The notes: generated by a model from the letters alone, not told the origin. A stretch of 64,000 nucleotides of DNA from Aquabacterium sp. OR-4 (GCF_025290835.2 NZ_JAOCQD020000003.1:558001-622000), one strand, 5' to 3'. Numbered from the stretch's first letter, positions 1 to 13,176 are shown. Translations and numbers: made by a program.

Positions 1-243
1 CACCTTCGCGCCGACCGCGTGGCCGAACTGCTGAGCCTGATCGAGCTGACCGCCGAATGGGTGCTGGTGCCCCGATACACCGGCATCCCACCCCTGCCCG
101 ACCCCGACGACTGGCCTTTCATCGGCGCCGCGCAAGCGGCTGCCTGCCCGTTGATCACAGGCAACCTGAAGCACTTTCCGCCGGGGTTGGGGGTGAGGGT
201 CATGACGGCGAGGGAGTGGGTGGACTCAATCGGCGCTGTCTGA
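1..243 (+). CDS. PIN-domain protein (VapC-like toxin/nuclease), 3' part
   Basis: The reading frame is open from the first base and ends in TGA at 241-243, so only the last 80 residues are present. The visible part has a PDPDDWPF segment followed by IGAA, then LITGN and KHFP. This D-x-x-D plus 'TgNxKHF' pattern is the usual C-terminal half of PIN-fold RNases of the putative toxin-antitoxin PIN_3 type. In this family the conserved acidic residues bind Mg/Mn for RNA cleavage. The start and any antitoxin partner lie left of the window. The gene converges on csb2 and their 3' ends overlap by 18 bases. A role with the CRISPR operon cannot be claimed from adjacency alone. Confidence 0.72.
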   Translation, partial: HLRADRVAELLSLIELTAEWVLVPRYTGIPPLPDPDDWPFIGAAQAAACPLITGNLKHFPPGLGVRVMTAREWVDSIGAV

Positions 244-2526
244 ATCCATGGCCGGCACCGCCAAGGCGCCGATGCCGGCGAACAGCCCCCCACCCAGCAA
301 GCTGCTGCGACCCAGCGCCACGGGGCCTGCAATTGGCGTGGGGAACGCGAGCCGCAGGCGTGCCTGCAGCCCACGGCCAGGCACGCCGCACGCGCTCAGC
401 ACCGTCACCTGCGGCCGGGGCAGGTGGCAGCGCATGCACTCGGCCAGCACATCCGCCGCCAGCGCCTCGGTGGCACTGGCCTTGCGCCGATGGCGCGTAA
501 CGTCGTACGGCGTGACCGATTCCCAAACGCTGGCGGCGGCAAGCAACGGGTCGTCACCGCGTGCCAACACACCGGTTTGCACGGCATGGCGGCCCGCGGC
601 GCCGGCGCGCAGGTCAGTCAGCCCTTGCAGCGCCTGTTGCAGAACCACCAGATGCTCACGCTCGCGTGCGAACGCGTGCCGCCGCTCCAGCCTGTGCGGC
701 GCCAACACCACCCAACGTTGCCGTGGGCCGTCCCAATGAAAGGCCAGATGCCGTGAGGGTTCAGCATCGGGCGCGGTGCTGTCCGAAGCATGGCCGCTGA
801 AGTAGGCGTTCAAGGCAGCCCGAGCGGACGAACCCAGCACATCGCTGACCCGCGCCATCACCGCGCGGCGCAGGGCACGGGCCAGGTCCAGCGCAAGCTC
901 CGGCGGCGCGCCGGCCGCTCCTTCGGCCAGCTGCACCACGGCGATGCCGTCGCTCACAGCGCCAGTCCAGGCGGCCGGATCGGTGAGCAAGCCTGCAACC
1001 CGATTCGACGGTGCCAACACGCCCAGGCCCAGGAAGCGTCCGTCACCAATGGCCAATGGCCCGCTGACCGGGCGGTCAAAGCACAAGGCCACATGCCACA
1101 GGCGCTCTTTGGCAAAGCGCGAGCCTTCGGCAAAGGGCTCGGAACGTTTGCCGTGCGCGGTGAACGGCTCGCGCTGCACGCGCACCTGCACGGCCAGGGC
1201 CGGCACGCCCGCATGGCGCAAGGCGCGGTGCACCGCGGCCACGGCGCGGCCTTCCTCGGCCAAACGCTCGTCGGCGCGCTTGGCCTCGGCTGCGTCCTTG
1301 TGCCGAGCCGGGTCGATGCGTCGGCGGGCGGCTGCCTCGGGCAGGGCCAAGGGCGTGACAGACTGCCAGTGCTGAGAGGGCACGGTGTAGTGCGCCAACA
1401 TGACGGCCTGGTCGGATCGCGTCAGCATCCAGGGGGCGACCTCACCGGTGTCGCCATCGATGGCTTGCAGCCCCGAAAACGCCCAATCCAGGTCCTCAGC
1501 CGCCAGCGGGCAGCCGCCGGGAATCTCGACCAGCACCCTGCGGATGGCCTGATCGGCATGCACCGAGCCGATGGATGGCAGCGGCACGATGTGCACCCGC
1601 TGCGCCAACGGTACCCCTCCGCTGCCATCCGCAGCGCGCCCGATCAGGCTGCGCTCGATGGCTTCGGCAGCATCGGGCAAGGCTTGGCGCAGCCGGTCGG
1701 CCGCGGCATCCCGCACGTTCTCCACCAAGGCCGCAGCGCGATGCTGGGGCCAAGGCCAAGGCCAGGGCTTGGTGGTGCCGTGCGCGCGCAGGTCGTACAG
1801 GGCCAGCCGTCGTGACGGGGCGTAGCTGACCGATGCAAAGCGCGGCTTGGGCGCGTTGGTGAACAGCACGCGGGCCTTCTTGCCCACGCCCTCCACGCGC
1901 AGCCGTGGGGCGCGATGCCGCAGCACCAGACTGTCCAGCGCGCCAGGCATCGGACACGGCAAGTTGCGTCCCGCCCTTGTGTCGGACGAGGGTTGGTGCA
2001 CGATGCCGCGGTAGTGCAGCAACACGGTCTGCAATTCGTCTTCTGGCAGCACTCGGGCATCGGCCCAGGCCATGTCGACACCCCGGCCCAGCTGGTAGAC
2101 CGCATGCGCAGAGTCCACCATGGCCTGCTCGGGGCAGTCGCCCTCGGGCAGGCGCCAGGCATAGAGCAGAGGCTGTGCCGCATTGAACAGGCTTGGCTGC
2201 ACCTGCTTGGCTGTGCGGATGCTGCTCACATCCGATGGATCGGCCACTGCATCTGCGTCGTTGTTGGGCACATAGAGGGCGACGGCCTGCCCCACGGTAT
2301 GCCGCGGCGCGGCGATCACGGGCGGCGGCAGCGCCTCCAGCCAGCGCAAGCCGGGCACCACGGGTTCGGGCAGATTGTGGCCACGTGCCACGCCGGCCAC
2401 CATGGCCTGGAAGATGCGGGCCGGGGCCGGAGGCCATTCGGGCGCGCCCTGGTGCATGCCGTGGTAGCGCGCCGTGCCCATCCCGTCGGCGTGCAGGTGC
2501 ACGGCAATCAGGAGGTGACGGGTCAT
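226..2526 (-). CDS. csb2: Type I-G (I-U) CRISPR protein Csb2, Cas5-Cas6 fusion type (GSU0054 family)
   Basis: This 766-residue protein starts MTRHLLIAVHL and has the family hallmark 'PEWPPAPARIFQAMVAG' at about residues 29-46, followed by 'LRWLEALPPPVIAAP'. These mark the N-terminal RAMP (Cas5-like) half. Two separate glycine-rich RAMP loops are visible. One is near residue 500 (GPLAIGDGRFLGLG) and one is at the C-terminus near residue 745 (GPVALGRSSLLGGGLF). This agrees with a Cas5-Cas6 fusion that would both cap the Cascade complex and process crRNA. It is the last gene of the cas operon and starts one base after csb1 ends. The length is greater than the roughly 500 residues I associate with the family, so a C-terminal extension is possible. 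The catalytic residue of the Cas6 half is not identified. Confidence 0.85.
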   Translation of the reverse strand: MTRHLLIAVHLHADGMGTARYHGMHQGAPEWPPAPARIFQAMVAGVARGHNLPEPVVPGLRWLEALPPPVIAAPRHTVGQAVALYVPNNDADAVADPSDVSSIRTAKQVQPSLFNAAQPLLYAWRLPEGDCPEQAMVDSAHAVYQLGRGVDMAWADARVLPEDELQTVLLHYRGIVHQPSSDTRAGRNLPCPMPGALDSLVLRHRAPRLRVEGVGKKARVLFTNAPKPRFASVSYAPSRRLALYDLRAHGTTKPWPWPWPQHRAAALVENVRDAAADRLRQALPDAAEAIERSLIGRAADGSGGVPLAQRVHIVPLPSIGSVHADQAIRRVLVEIPGGCPLAAEDLDWAFSGLQAIDGDTGEVAPWMLTRSDQAVMLAHYTVPSQHWQSVTPLALPEAAARRRIDPARHKDAAEAKRADERLAEEGRAVAAVHRALRHAGVPALAVQVRVQREPFTAHGKRSEPFAEGSRFAKERLWHVALCFDRPVSGPLAIGDGRFLGLGVLAPSNRVAGLLTDPAAWTGAVSDGIAVVQLAEGAAGAPPELALDLARALRRAVMARVSDVLGSSARAALNAYFSGHASDSTAPDAEPSRHLAFHWDGPRQRWVVLAPHRLERRHAFAREREHLVVLQQALQGLTDLRAGAAGRHAVQTGVLARGDDPLLAAASVWESVTPYDVTRHRRKASATEALAADVLAECMRCHLPRPQVTVLSACGVPGRGLQARLRLAFPTPIAGPVALGRSSLLGGGLFAGIGALAVPAMDSDSAD

Positions 2527-2527
2527 G

Positions 2528-4489
<1,962 letters not shown>

Positions 4490-4497
<8 letters not shown>

Positions 4498-7171
4498 GGT
4501 TTCGGCCCTCCTCGTCATTGCGCCGCGACGCCTGCTGATCGGCCGCCCGCAGCAGCGCCTCCCACCACGCCAGGCCCCACGGCCCCCAGCGTTCGCTGAG
4601 CGCGGCATAACGCAAGGCCACCTCACGCGCGCGTGCCACGGCACGGCTGGGCGGCTCAGCCGCGCCATCGGTGCGGATCAGCGGGCGCGCGCCGCCGTGG
4701 TGAGCGGCAACCAGATGTAGACACAACTCGCGCAAGTCAACCGGCAGGGCTTGAACACGCGGATGCGCCTCGGCGAACGGCAGCGAGCCGAATTCATGCC
4801 GGTAGCCGTCCAGCAGTGCCACGTCGGGGCGCCCTACCGTCTTGGCATAGGGAGGCCGGCCGCCTGCGGGAGCGTGAAACGCGCGTTGCCAGCGGTCGAC
4901 CTGCTTGCCCTCGTCATGCACCAGCGCGGCAGTGGCCAGCATCTCGGCGTAGGGTTCGGACAGCCGCAGGTCCTGCGCCAGGCGGCGCGCTGCCGCCTCA
5001 GCCCAATCCTGATGTTCGCTGAGCCATTGCGCACGCTGCGCCCCGGAGCGGCCTTCTTCGGAGCCCGCCAACTGGCTCAGCAGACTGCGCACCACCAGCC
5101 ATGCTTGTTCACCATCGTCGCTGCGATTGAGCGCAATGCTGACCTCGGTGCGCCAGCCCTCGTCTGCCTCCAGTTCGCCAGACGAGTCGGCCCGGTCGAT
5201 GCGAAATGGTACCGGTCTGACCTGTTCCGCAATGTCGACCCGCGTGACATCGAGAGCCGCAGCGTCGGCCCCGACATCCAAAAGCCCGTCGGCAGACAAT
5301 CCACCAAGCCGTGTGTCGACCCAGACAGTAGTACCGCGCAGCCATCGTTCCAGATCACGCTTGCTGGCGGCCACGATGGCGTCGCCCGTCAGCGCCCGCC
5401 CACCGCCGTCAGTGTCGCCTACGAGCACCACGGCCACATCGCCCAGGCGCAGGGGCGGCCCGTCGACACTCTCCACCGCGCTGTGTGACTCCGGGCTGGG
5501 CAGGCGTCTGACGCGCGCGACGATCCATTCCTGTACTTGCCACAGTTCAGCCTCCAGGAGCTCGGACAGGTGCGGTCCCGCTGCGTCGAGAAACAAGTTC
5601 ATGGCGCTGGCGGAGAACACCTGGCCTTGATCGTCCACCGGCAGGTGCTCGCGCCAGAGGACGCGCAACTGCGGTTGCTCGATCTCTTCGGGCCAGCCGC
5701 GCAGCCAAGGGCCGACTTCCGGTCGGCCCGAATGCCGCTCGAGAGAGGTCATGGCCCAGGCATCGACCAGAGCCCGGGTCAACGGCGGGTGGAGCAGCGC
5801 TGGCGTGCTGGCCATGGCGATCAAGGCCGCCGCCTCTGGGTCGGCCTTCAGGCCTGACAGGGCGGCGGGGCTGCCATCGCGTGCACCGTCTTCGGTGAGC
5901 GGCAGTCGGTTCACGCAACCCAGAACGGCCTGGTTCCGAGCCTGAACGGCCGCATCTTCAGAGTGCATCGGGACTACGATGACCGAGGCATCGCCGCAGC
6001 CTCTGCGATTGACCCGCCCCAGGCGTTGCACCATGCGCTCCCAGGCCACCAGATCGCACACGGCATGGTCAGCGTCCAGGTCGACCCCCACTTCGGCCGC
6101 CGATGTCGCGACCAGAAAGATCGGACGATCGGACACTTGCGCAGCACCCGCCAGGAAGCCCAGCGTGCTCAGACGACGCGCCGCCTGCTCACGTTCATGC
6201 ACCCGGCGCCCACCGACAAACAACTCTGCCACTGGCGCAGACTTTCCTGCCAGCCTGTCCAGCGCCTGCTGCAGCTTCGTTGCGTGTTCGCGGCGGTCTA
6301 CAAAGACGATCACGCGGCCCGGCGTGCGCCCCTGCGCGCACAGCTCCCAGGCATGGCGGGCGAGGGTGTCCGGCAGATCCTTGGCATCAACGGCATCGAA
6401 CAGCCGGATGCGCTTGTGCGCGTGCAGCCGCTGCCGCACCACGGGGTGGCTGAGATCGTCGTCGGCCAGCGTGAAGGTTTCGTCGTTGGCGCGCTGCCGC
6501 CCTGTGGCCGACAGCGTCAGCAGTTGCATGGCCGGAACGATGTCCTCACCGCGCCCGCCTGCCGCGGTCAGCGTGCGCCCGTTGGCGTCGTCACGCGAGG
6601 CGATGCGGTCGAGCAACCGCTCGAAGGGCGGCACCAGGTGCGCCTCGTCCAGCACCAGCCAGGCGTCAGAGCCCAGCAGGCCCGCCTGGTAGGGCCGCAT
6701 CTTGCGCGAAACGCCATATCCGCTGAACAACAGGCGCGAGCCGATCATGTCCACCGTGCCGATGACGATACCCGGCGCGGCCGGATCTTCCAGCCAGTCG
6801 CGGTTGTCGGCATGCTGGCCACGCAGCGTGGAAATGGGCAGCGGCCCCTTCAACCCCAGTGCCTCGCGCAGCGAGGGCAGGCGCTCGACGATTTGTCGCA
6901 GACCCACGGCCACCTCGGTGGCTTGGTCCACCACGGCCCGCCGATCAACCAGATACACCAGCCGCCGCGGCAGCCGCGCACCCAGTGCCAGCGCCACCAG
7001 CCAGATCGCCATCACGGAGGTCTTGCCCAACCCGGTGGGCAGGTCCAGGGCGCGTGGCATGCGGCCGGCCGCCAGATCCCGCAGCAGACGAAGCTGCCAC
7101 GGAAAGGGTGCGCCGCCCGATGACAGGCTGAGCGCCAGGCTCAACCACTGCTCGCCACGATCGATGTGCAT
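4490..7171 (-). CDS. cas3: Type I-G CRISPR helicase-nuclease Cas3 with C-terminal HD domain
   Basis: This 893-residue protein is the DNA-degrading enzyme of the interference complex. Walker A is DLPTGLGKTS at residues 43-52 and the Walker B box is LVLDEAH at 172-178. A helicase C-terminal half carries 'VIVFVDRREHA', 'SAAEVGVDLDADH' and 'ERMVQRLGRVNRRG'. The HD nuclease signature 'AALVHDEGKQVDRW' lies near residues 747-760, C-terminal to the helicase. That order is the arrangement known for I-G/I-U Cas3 and the reverse of most Cas3 proteins. A strong GGGAGG site precedes the ATG. The gene follows the WYL regulator by 81 bases on the same strand and overlaps the Cas8-like gene by eight bases. 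The protein appears complete and not decayed. Confidence 0.9.
4506..4513 (-). promoter_or_regulatory. Ribosome binding site deciding the Cas8-like start
   Basis: Read on the minus strand this is GAGGAGGG, eight to nine bases before the ATG at 4497. It favours the MAEAS start over the ATG at 4518. The site lies inside the last codons of cas3. Confidence 0.55.
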
Positions 7172-7252
7172 TTGCGTTTCCTCCCTGTCTTGAGCCTCAC
7201 TGTGCCCACCCCCAGGCTCACCCCATGCACCTGGCCGGCGCAGGTCACCTGA

Positions 7253-8239
7253 TCATTCATCCAGCCCCATCCCCTCCAGCCCTGCCCGCAGGCGCCGCAC
7301 CACCTCGTCGCGCAATTCCTCCGGCGCGATCACCTCCACCTCGGGCACGTGGCGCAGGATGTCCATCACCAGTTCGCGTGGGTCGGTATACGGCAGGGTG
7401 AGCGTCCAGCGGCCTTGGGCGTCCCAGCTGCCGCGCTGCTGGTGGTGCCAGCGTTCGGCGGCCACCCACCGGGCGCGCTTGGCGCTGAAACGCAGCATCG
7501 CCCACTGCACATCGCGGCCGGCGAAGATGCCGTAGCCGGCGCCCAGCACGGCGTCCAGTTCGGTGTCAGGCACGTCGATGGCGGGGCGCTCCAGCACATT
7601 CACGGTCTCGATGGCGTCCACGGCAAAGCTGCGCAGCGCCTGCCGCCAATGGCACCAGGCGTCCAGGTACCAGTTGTCGCGGTAGTGCACCAGGCGCTGT
7701 GGCGAGACTTCGCGCTCAGAGATATCGGCCCGGCTGCGGCCGCGGTAGCGGATCACCATGCGCTGGCGCTGCAGCAGTGCGCCCCCTGCGGCCTGAAAGC
7801 AGGGCAAGGTGATGCGCCGGGCGCCCACGGTCTGCACGCGGATGCGCCGGGCCACGTCCGATTTGGGCGGCGCGCCAGAGCCCAGGATCTGGCCCAGGCG
7901 CTTCATCAGCGGCTCGATGTGGCTGCCCAGCAGGCCCCCGGCGTCCAGGTTGGCCAGCAGGTGCTGCATGGTCAGCAGGGCGTGGATCTCTTCGGCGGTG
8001 AACCAAAGGCCCGGCAGCTCGTACTGCTGGCCCGCAGCCGGCACGGCGCCGTCCAGCACCCAGCCGGCGCGGTTGCTGCACCAGCGCACCGGCGTGTCGA
8101 GCCGGTCGCGCAGGTACTGGATGTCGCGCTTGACGGTGGCGCGCGAGACTTCCAGCAGTTGCTGCAGATCTTCAGGTCGCACGCTGCGCCGCAGCTTGAG
8201 CAACTGGCTGATGGTTCTCAGCCTTTCCTCGCGCCCCAT
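7253..8239 (-). CDS. HTH-WYL domain transcriptional regulator
   Basis: The protein has 328 residues. An N-terminal winged HTH spans about residues 5-50 (LRTISQLLK, then VSRATVKRDIQYLRDRL). The central WYL domain spans about 135-215, with the motif NWYLDAWCHW putting W-Y-L at residues 190-192, and a C-terminal WCX-like domain follows. WYL domains sense ligands, in some cases nucleic acids or nucleotides, and often regulate CRISPR-Cas and other defence operons. The gene is directly upstream of cas3 and co-directional, so it probably controls the operon and itself. I start it at the ATG at 8237-8239, where GGGGAGGG lies upstream. A longer frame upstream is arginine- and proline-rich and looks non-coding. 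Confidence 0.85.
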   Translation of the reverse strand: MGREERLRTISQLLKLRRSVRPEDLQQLLEVSRATVKRDIQYLRDRLDTPVRWCSNRAGWVLDGAVPAAGQQYELPGLWFTAEEIHALLTMQHLLANLDAGGLLGSHIEPLMKRLGQILGSGAPPKSDVARRIRVQTVGARRITLPCFQAAGGALLQRQRMVIRYRGRSRADISEREVSPQRLVHYRDNWYLDAWCHWRQALRSFAVDAIETVNVLERPAIDVPDTELDAVLGAGYGIFAGRDVQWAMLRFSAKRARWVAAERWHHQQRGSWDAQGRWTLTLPYTDPRELVMDILRHVPEVEVIAPEELRDEVVRRLRAGLEGMGLDE

Positions 8240-8303
8240 GCTCGCCCTCCCCGGGCGGTTGTTATGGGGCCATCTTATGCGTGCTGCGTGCCGGCCAGCG
8301 CCC

Positions 8304-8813
8304 TCAGCGCCGGCCGCCCCTGCCCGAGGTCGGGGTGGTGCCGGCCTCGATCGGCAGCGGCGCGCCGGACTTGACTTCCTTGAGCACCACGCTCGAGCGC
8401 ACATGGGTCACGCCCGGCAGCTTGAAGGCCACGCGGTGCAGAAACTGCTCGTAGCCGGCCACGTCGGGCACCAGCACCTGCAGGATGTAGTCAGCATTGC
8501 CGGTGGTGGCCCAGCAGCCGGTGATTTGCGGGCAGTCGGCCACCGCGCGCTCGAACTGCTGCACCACGGCCTCCTCGTGCCGCGCCAGGTTGACCTCGGC
8601 GATCACGCACTGCGCCAGGCCCACGCGGCTGCGGTCCACCGCCACGGTGTAGGCGCGGATGGCGCCGGCCTCTTCCAGCGCCTTGATGCGCTTCCAGCAG
8701 GGAGTGGACGACAGCCCCACCTTGTCGGCCAGCTGCTGCACGGTCTGGCGTGCGTCGCGCTGCAGCTCGGTCAGCAGCTGGGCGTCGATGCGGTCAAGTG
8801 ACAAGGGGCTCAT
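8304..8813 (-). CDS. Lrp/AsnC family transcriptional regulator
   Basis: The protein has 169 residues. The N-terminal AsnC-type HTH (LDRIDAQLLTELQRDAR, then VQQLADKVGLSSTPCWKRIK) covers residues 5-48. It is followed by the RAM ligand-binding fold, with 'VADCPQITGCWATTGNADY' and 'VPDVAGYEQFL'. Lrp-type proteins form octamers or hexadecamers and respond to amino acids. GGAG lies about ten bases before the ATG. The tail after residue 150 is low-complexity (GTTPTSGRGGRR). The gene reads away from the ROK gene and into the WYL gene, with a 64-base gap. Its target is not shown by the sequence; neighbours give no amino-acid gene. Confidence 0.88.
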   Translation of the reverse strand: MSPLSLDRIDAQLLTELQRDARQTVQQLADKVGLSSTPCWKRIKALEEAGAIRAYTVAVDRSRVGLAQCVIAEVNLARHEEAVVQQFERAVADCPQITGCWATTGNADYILQVLVPDVAGYEQFLHRVAFKLPGVTHVRSSVVLKEVKSGAPLPIEAGTTPTSGRGGRR

Positions 8814-8955
8814 GCCGCGGGCTCCGGCGTTCAGGGCGTGTGATTCTATGAAGCGCCGGGTTCGCAGCCGTGTGCCCTCGCCTGGCGGGCTTCGGCTGGC
8901 GCCGCGATGGCCTGTCGCCCAGGTTTGCCCTTAAGCGTTTTCACTGGCTTCTTTC

Positions 8956-8970
8956 GTTCGCCGCCCGAAC
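8956..8970. promoter_or_regulatory. Inverted repeat in the lrp-ROK intergenic region
   Basis: GTTCG-CCGCC-CGAAC is a perfect five-base inverted repeat. It is directly followed by TAATAT at 8971-8976, which could be a weak -10 box for the plus-strand operon. No convincing -35 is visible. The repeat could be an operator or chance symmetry. Confidence 0.3.
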
Positions 8971-9016
8971 TAATATCCGGCCCCATCGACCTTGAGCGCT
9001 CGTTTGACGCCCGAAA

Positions 9017-9030
9017 TGACAACGCTGTCA
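9017..9030. promoter_or_regulatory. Candidate ROK operator upstream of the sugar operon
   Basis: TGACA-ACGC-TGTCA is a perfect inverted repeat with five-base arms, 31 bases before the TTG start of the ROK repressor gene. Its size and symmetry fit an operator for a dimeric HTH repressor, and its place suggests autoregulation of the xylose/xyloglucan operon. No second copy was noticed upstream of the TonB receptor. Binding is inferred only. Confidence 0.45.
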
Positions 9031-9050
9031 GATCATTTGCCCAGCCTGCC

Positions 9051-9054
9051 GGAG
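9051..9054 (+). promoter_or_regulatory. Ribosome binding site deciding a TTG start
   Basis: GGAG lies seven bases before TTG at 9062-9064. No ATG or GTG is available between the upstream in-frame stop (9017-9019) and this point, so TTG is the likely start of the ROK gene. Confidence 0.5.
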
Positions 9055-9061
9055 CACCGCC

Positions 9062-10299
9062 TTGGCCACTGAAGCCACCGGCAACCAGCAGTTGCTGAAG
9101 GTCATCAACCGCATGGCCCTGGTGCGCCTGCTGTGCGCGCAGCCGGGCCTGTCGCGGGCCGATCTGGCCACCGCGGCCGGGCTCACCAAGTCCACGGTCA
9201 GCGGCCTGACCCGCGAGCTGATCGCCGAGGGCTGGCTCGAGGAGCGCGAGGTGGTGGCCACCGGCGACCTGGGCCGCCGCCCCACGCCGCTGTTTGTTGA
9301 CCGCTCGCGCCTGCTGCTGCTGGGCGCCGAGGTGGGCATCGGCTCGCTGCGCGTGGTGGCCACCACGCTCACCGGCGAGGTGGTGGCGCGCGTGGGCACC
9401 GGCTTTGATCTGCAGCGCGGTGCGCCGGCCTGCATTGCCGGGCTCACCACCGCGATGCTCAAGGTGCGGCGCCAGCTGGCCGCCGGCCAGCAGGTGATCG
9501 GCATCGGCGTGGGCCTGCCCGGTGGGGTGGACGAGAGCAGCGGCACCCTCACCTTCGCGCCCAATCTGGGCTGGCGCGATGTGGCCATCGGCGGCCTGCT
9601 GCGGGCGCGCCTGCAGGGCAGCGCGCTGGCCGAGGTGCCGCTGTTCGTGCAGAACGAGGCCGATGTGGCCGCGCTCGGCGAGCTCGAGTTCCAGCCGGCG
9701 CCGGCGCCCGATCCGCTGCTCTACGTCAGCATCAACCAGGGCGTGGGCGCCGGTGTGGTGGTGGGCGACCGCCTGCTCACCGGCCGCCACGGCTTTGCCG
9801 GCGAGGTGGGCCACATGGTGCTGCAGGTCAACGGCCCGCGCTGCTCGTGTGGCCGCCGCGGCTGCGCCGAAGCCCTGATCGGCACGCGTGCGCTGGTGCC
9901 CGAGTCGAGCCCCGACGACGCCACCGGCAGCACCACGCTGGCCGAGGTGCAGCGCCGCCTGCAGGCGCAAGACCCCGCCACGCTGCGCAGCGTGCGCTGG
10001 GCCGGCACCTACCTGGGCGTGCTGCTGCAGAACCTGGCCAGCGCCTACGACCCCGGCTGCATCGTGCTGGGCGGGGCGGTGGTCGAGCTGGGCGAGCCCT
10101 TTCTCCAACCCGCACTCGACACCTTGAACGACTACGCCGCCGCCGCCAACCTGGCCCCTCCCGTGGTGCAGACCGCCCGTTTTGGCGCCGATGCCGTGGC
10201 CGTGGGTGCCGCTGCACTGGCGCGTTACAAGCTCACCCGTCCGCTGATCCCCACCACCTCCAGCGGCAAGGCGCTGGCCGAGGGCGACGGAGCTTTGCC

Positions 10300-10303
<4 letters not shown>
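9062..10303 (+). CDS. ROK family transcriptional repressor, probable xylose/xyloglucan regulator (XylR-like)
   Basis: The protein has 413 residues and starts at TTG with GGAG upstream. The N-terminal HTH (residues ~10-60) includes 'QPGLSRADLATAAGLTKSTV' and 'GDLGRRPTPLF', the usual ROK repressor start. The sugar-binding ROK domain shows 'GIGVGLPGGVDESSGTL', 'SINQGVGAGVVVGDRLL', 'GFAGEVGHM' and the zinc motif CSCGRRGCAE. ROK repressors of this plan leave DNA when they bind a sugar. The gene overlaps xylB by four bases (ATGA), as expected for a regulator co-transcribed with the genes it controls. The effector is probably xylose or a xyloglucan product, by context. It is not a kinase candidate because the HTH is intact. 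Confidence 0.88.
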
Positions 10304-11802
<1,499 letters not shown>

Positions 11803-11832
11803 GCTGCCGCACCGCACCGCACCCCCCCCGCC

Positions 11833-13155
11833 ATGACGACACGCTTTTTCGACCACATCGCCCCCATCACCTACCGTGGCCCCGACAGCCAGGAGCCGCT
11901 GGCCTTTCGCCACTACCAGCCCGAGCGCATGGTGCTGGGCAAACCCATGGCCGAGCAGCTGCGCTTTGCCGTGTGCTACTGGCACAGCTTCTGCTGGCCG
12001 GGCACCGATCCGTTCGGCCTGCCCACCTTCGACCGGCCGTGGTTCCAGGGCGGCTCGGCCATCGAGCAGGCGTTGGCCAAGGCCGAGGCGGCGTTCGATT
12101 TCTTCAGCAAGCTGGGCGCGCCGTACTACTGCTTTCATGACCGCGACGTGGCGCCCGAGGGCGACAGCCCGCGCGACAGCCGCAACCACCTGCTGCGCCT
12201 GGTGGACGCGCTGGGCGAGCACCAGCAGCGCACCGGCATGAAGCTGCTGTGGGGCACGGCCAACCTGTTCAGCCACCGGCGCTTCATGGGCGGTGCGGCC
12301 ACCAACCCCGACCCCGCCATCTTTGCGCTGGCCGCGCTGCAGGTGCGCGACGCGATGGACGCCACGCTGCGCCTGGGCGGCGAGAACTATGTGCTGTGGG
12401 GCGGCCGCGAGGGCTACGAGACCCTGCTCAACACCAGGCTCGGGCAGGAGCTCGACCAGCTCGGCCGCTTTCTGAACATGGTGGTCGAGTACAAGCACAA
12501 GATCGGCTTCCAGGGCGCCATCCTGATCGAGCCCAAGCCGCGCGAGCCCACCAAGCACCAGTACGACTTCGACGTGGCCGGGGTCTACGGCTTTCTCGCC
12601 CGGCACGGCCTCGAGAAGGAGGTCAAGGTCAACATCGAGACCAACCACGCCACGCTGTCGGGCCACAGCTTCGAGCACGAGATCGCCACCGCCGCGGCGC
12701 TGGGCATCCTGGGCAGCATCGACATGAACCGCGGCGACGCCCAGCTCGGCTGGGACACCGACCAGTTCCCCAACAACCTGCCCGAGGTGGCGCTGGCCCT
12801 GTACCACATCGTGCAGGCCGGCGGCCTGGGGCAGGGCGGCCTGAACTTCGACGCCAAGGTGCGCCGCCAGTCGATTGACGCCGAGGACCTGTTCCACGGC
12901 CATGTGGGCGCGATGGACCTGTGCGCCCGCGCCCTGCTAGTGGCCGAAGCCATGGTGCTCGACGGGCGCCTGCAGGCCGCGCTGGATGCGCGCTATGCCG
13001 GCTGGGACACGCCGGCCGGCCGCGACATCCTGGCCGGCCGCCGCACGCTGGACCAGCTGGCCGAGCAGGTGCTGGCCGGCAACACCGACACCGCGCCGGC
13101 ATCCGGTCGCCAGGAAGCCCTGGAGAACCTGGTCAACCGCTTCTGCGGCCTTTGA
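11833..13155 (+). CDS. xylA: Xylose isomerase (class II)
   Basis: The protein has 440 residues and interconverts D-xylose and D-xylulose with two divalent metal ions. The catalytic histidine segment '[13 protein letters not shown]' lies near residues 98-110. The metal ligands lie in '[18 protein letters not shown]' near 230-247 and '[19 protein letters not shown]' near 262-280. '[19 protein letters not shown]' near 295-315 is a further class II signature. The long N-terminus and length are those of the 440-residue class II enzymes. It is cytoplasmic and lies directly after xylB, completing xylose entry into central metabolism. Confidence 0.96.
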   Translation: MTTRFFDHIAPITYRGPDSQEPLAFRHYQPERMVLGKPMAEQLRFAVCYWHSFCWPGTDPFGLPTFDRPWFQGGSAIEQALAKAEAAFDFFSKLGAPYYCFHDRDVAPEGDSPRDSRNHLLRLVDALGEHQQRTGMKLLWGTANLFSHRRFMGGAATNPDPAIFALAALQVRDAMDATLRLGGENYVLWGGREGYETLLNTRLGQELDQLGRFLNMVVEYKHKIGFQGAILIEPKPREPTKHQYDFDVAGVYGFLARHGLEKEVKVNIETNHATLSGHSFEHEIATAAALGILGSIDMNRGDAQLGWDTDQFPNNLPEVALALYHIVQAGGLGQGGLNFDAKVRRQSIDAEDLFHGHVGAMDLCARALLVAEAMVLDGRLQAALDARYAGWDTPAGRDILAGRRTLDQLAEQVLAGNTDTAPASGRQEALENLVNRFCGL

Positions 13156-13176
13156 GCGAACCCGCTGCCCCTTCTG

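Noticed and set aside
790..1815. Plus-strand frame of 341 codons opposite csb2
   Set aside because: csb2 on the minus strand has clear family motifs, and the plus frame is low in recognisable structure.
8293..8315. Hairpin GGCC-a-GCGC-loop-GCGC-c-GGCC at the end of the Lrp gene
   Set aside because: It has a mismatch, overlaps the stop codon and lacks a U-run; too weak to call a terminator.
8943..8976. Possible sigma-70 promoter with TAATAT at 8971-8976
   Set aside because: No acceptable -35 box at the right distance; kept only as a remark on the inverted repeat.
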